Positions 62,652-62,834 of a stretch of DNA of 62,834 nucleotides are shown one piece after another. Position 1 is the first letter of the stretch. Each line of letters begins with the position of its first letter. Both the position numbers and the translations under genes were made by a program. The stretch comes from Bacteriovorax sp. GTDB taxonomy: Bacteria > Bdellovibrionota > Bacteriovoracia > Bacteriovoracales > Bacteriovoracaceae. The stretch lies in the NCBI GenBank assembly GCA_028710485.1, contig JAQTTZ010000013.1, positions 1 to 62,834 of the forward strand. The letters are read 5' to 3'. The notes beneath the pieces are model-generated. The model did not search any database, was not told the origin of the DNA, and saw only the letters and a program-made list of their open reading frames with translations.

Positions 62652-62834
62652 ACAATCCCTCCTCGAACAATTAATCTGGGGACTTTATCACCCCGACTAA
62701 AATTCTCAAGTTTTTTATTGATACATATAAATATTACCTTTTTTGGCGAGAGGTGTGAGTCTAACTATTTGATCTGCTATCCGCTGATTTGATTGTAACT
62801 GCCGCTGCATATTTCTCTTATGGGATTTGCTTTT
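62652..62834 (-). promoter_or_regulatory. Leader/promoter region of the LanM-like signalling operon
   Basis: About 180 AT-rich bases upstream of the first gene. GAGGAGG at 62658-62664 is a strong ribosome binding site. A short GGGG-ACTTTATCA-CCCC inverted repeat lies at about 62678-62694, between the presumed promoter and the RBS, and could be an operator. The -35/-10 boxes cannot be assigned with confidence. Confidence 0.35.

Noticed and set aside
1-62834. tRNA or rRNA genes
   Set aside because: None recognised in the intergenic stretches by eye; a covariance search would be needed to exclude them fully.

Overview
The window looks like chromosomal DNA of an AT-rich Gram-negative member of the Bdellovibrionota, most likely the Bacteriovorax/Peredibacter side. 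The pointers are a TIGR02147-type regulator, many large exported lipoproteins, a pilin-like protein fused to a fibre chaperone, LolA, a Slt70-like lytic transglycosylase and RNase Y. This placement is an inference from gene content; no rRNA or tRNA gene was seen.

Layout. 0-5.9 kb is accessory: an IS66-like end cuts into a prepilin gene, followed by a decayed Tn3-family transposase, a lipoprotein with 30-bp tandem repeats, an operon of an intact prepilin/Peptidase_S74 chimera plus a cysteine-rich secreted protein, and a TIGR02147 regulator. 6.3-29.6 kb is mostly housekeeping: an exported caspase-like protease pair, a YjjG-like HAD phosphatase, fused branched-chain 2-oxoacid dehydrogenase E1 with leucine dehydrogenase, ferredoxin, a CorC-type protein without an ordinary start codon, a papain-like lipoprotein, NUDIX and Dus, rny, zapA/5-FCL, ftsY, an EpmA-like synthetase, and an NtrC-type regulator followed by a lone histidine-phosphotransfer domain. 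29.8-42.4 kb holds a 1,400-residue Ig-like lipoprotein, rimO, a lytic transglycosylase, lolA and a three-gene GlcNAc catabolic operon. 42.5-48.0 kb is a strand-alternating cluster of two HHxxxD acyltransferase-like proteins, a DAGAT-like acyltransferase, a cytochrome P450 and a VOC protein. smc follows.

52.2-57.7 kb is a gene graveyard: an AlbA_2-type ATPase broken in three frames, a 3' fragment of one rhuM gene, a frameshifted IS110 transposase, and a second rhuM with a frameshift and an in-frame stop. Next to these lies a lysozyme-like protein split by a G7 homopolymer and followed at once by an exported protein, a possible effector-immunity pair. A ~97-bp direct repeat flanks this cassette.

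57.7-62.7 kb is the most unusual part: four co-directional, tightly packed genes encoding a small exported protein, a stand-alone LanM-like (DUF4135) dehydratase/kinase domain, a family-5 oligopeptide-binding protein without permeases, and a membrane hybrid histidine kinase with two receiver domains. I read it as a candidate peptide maturation and sensing system; this is an inference from gene content and spacing.
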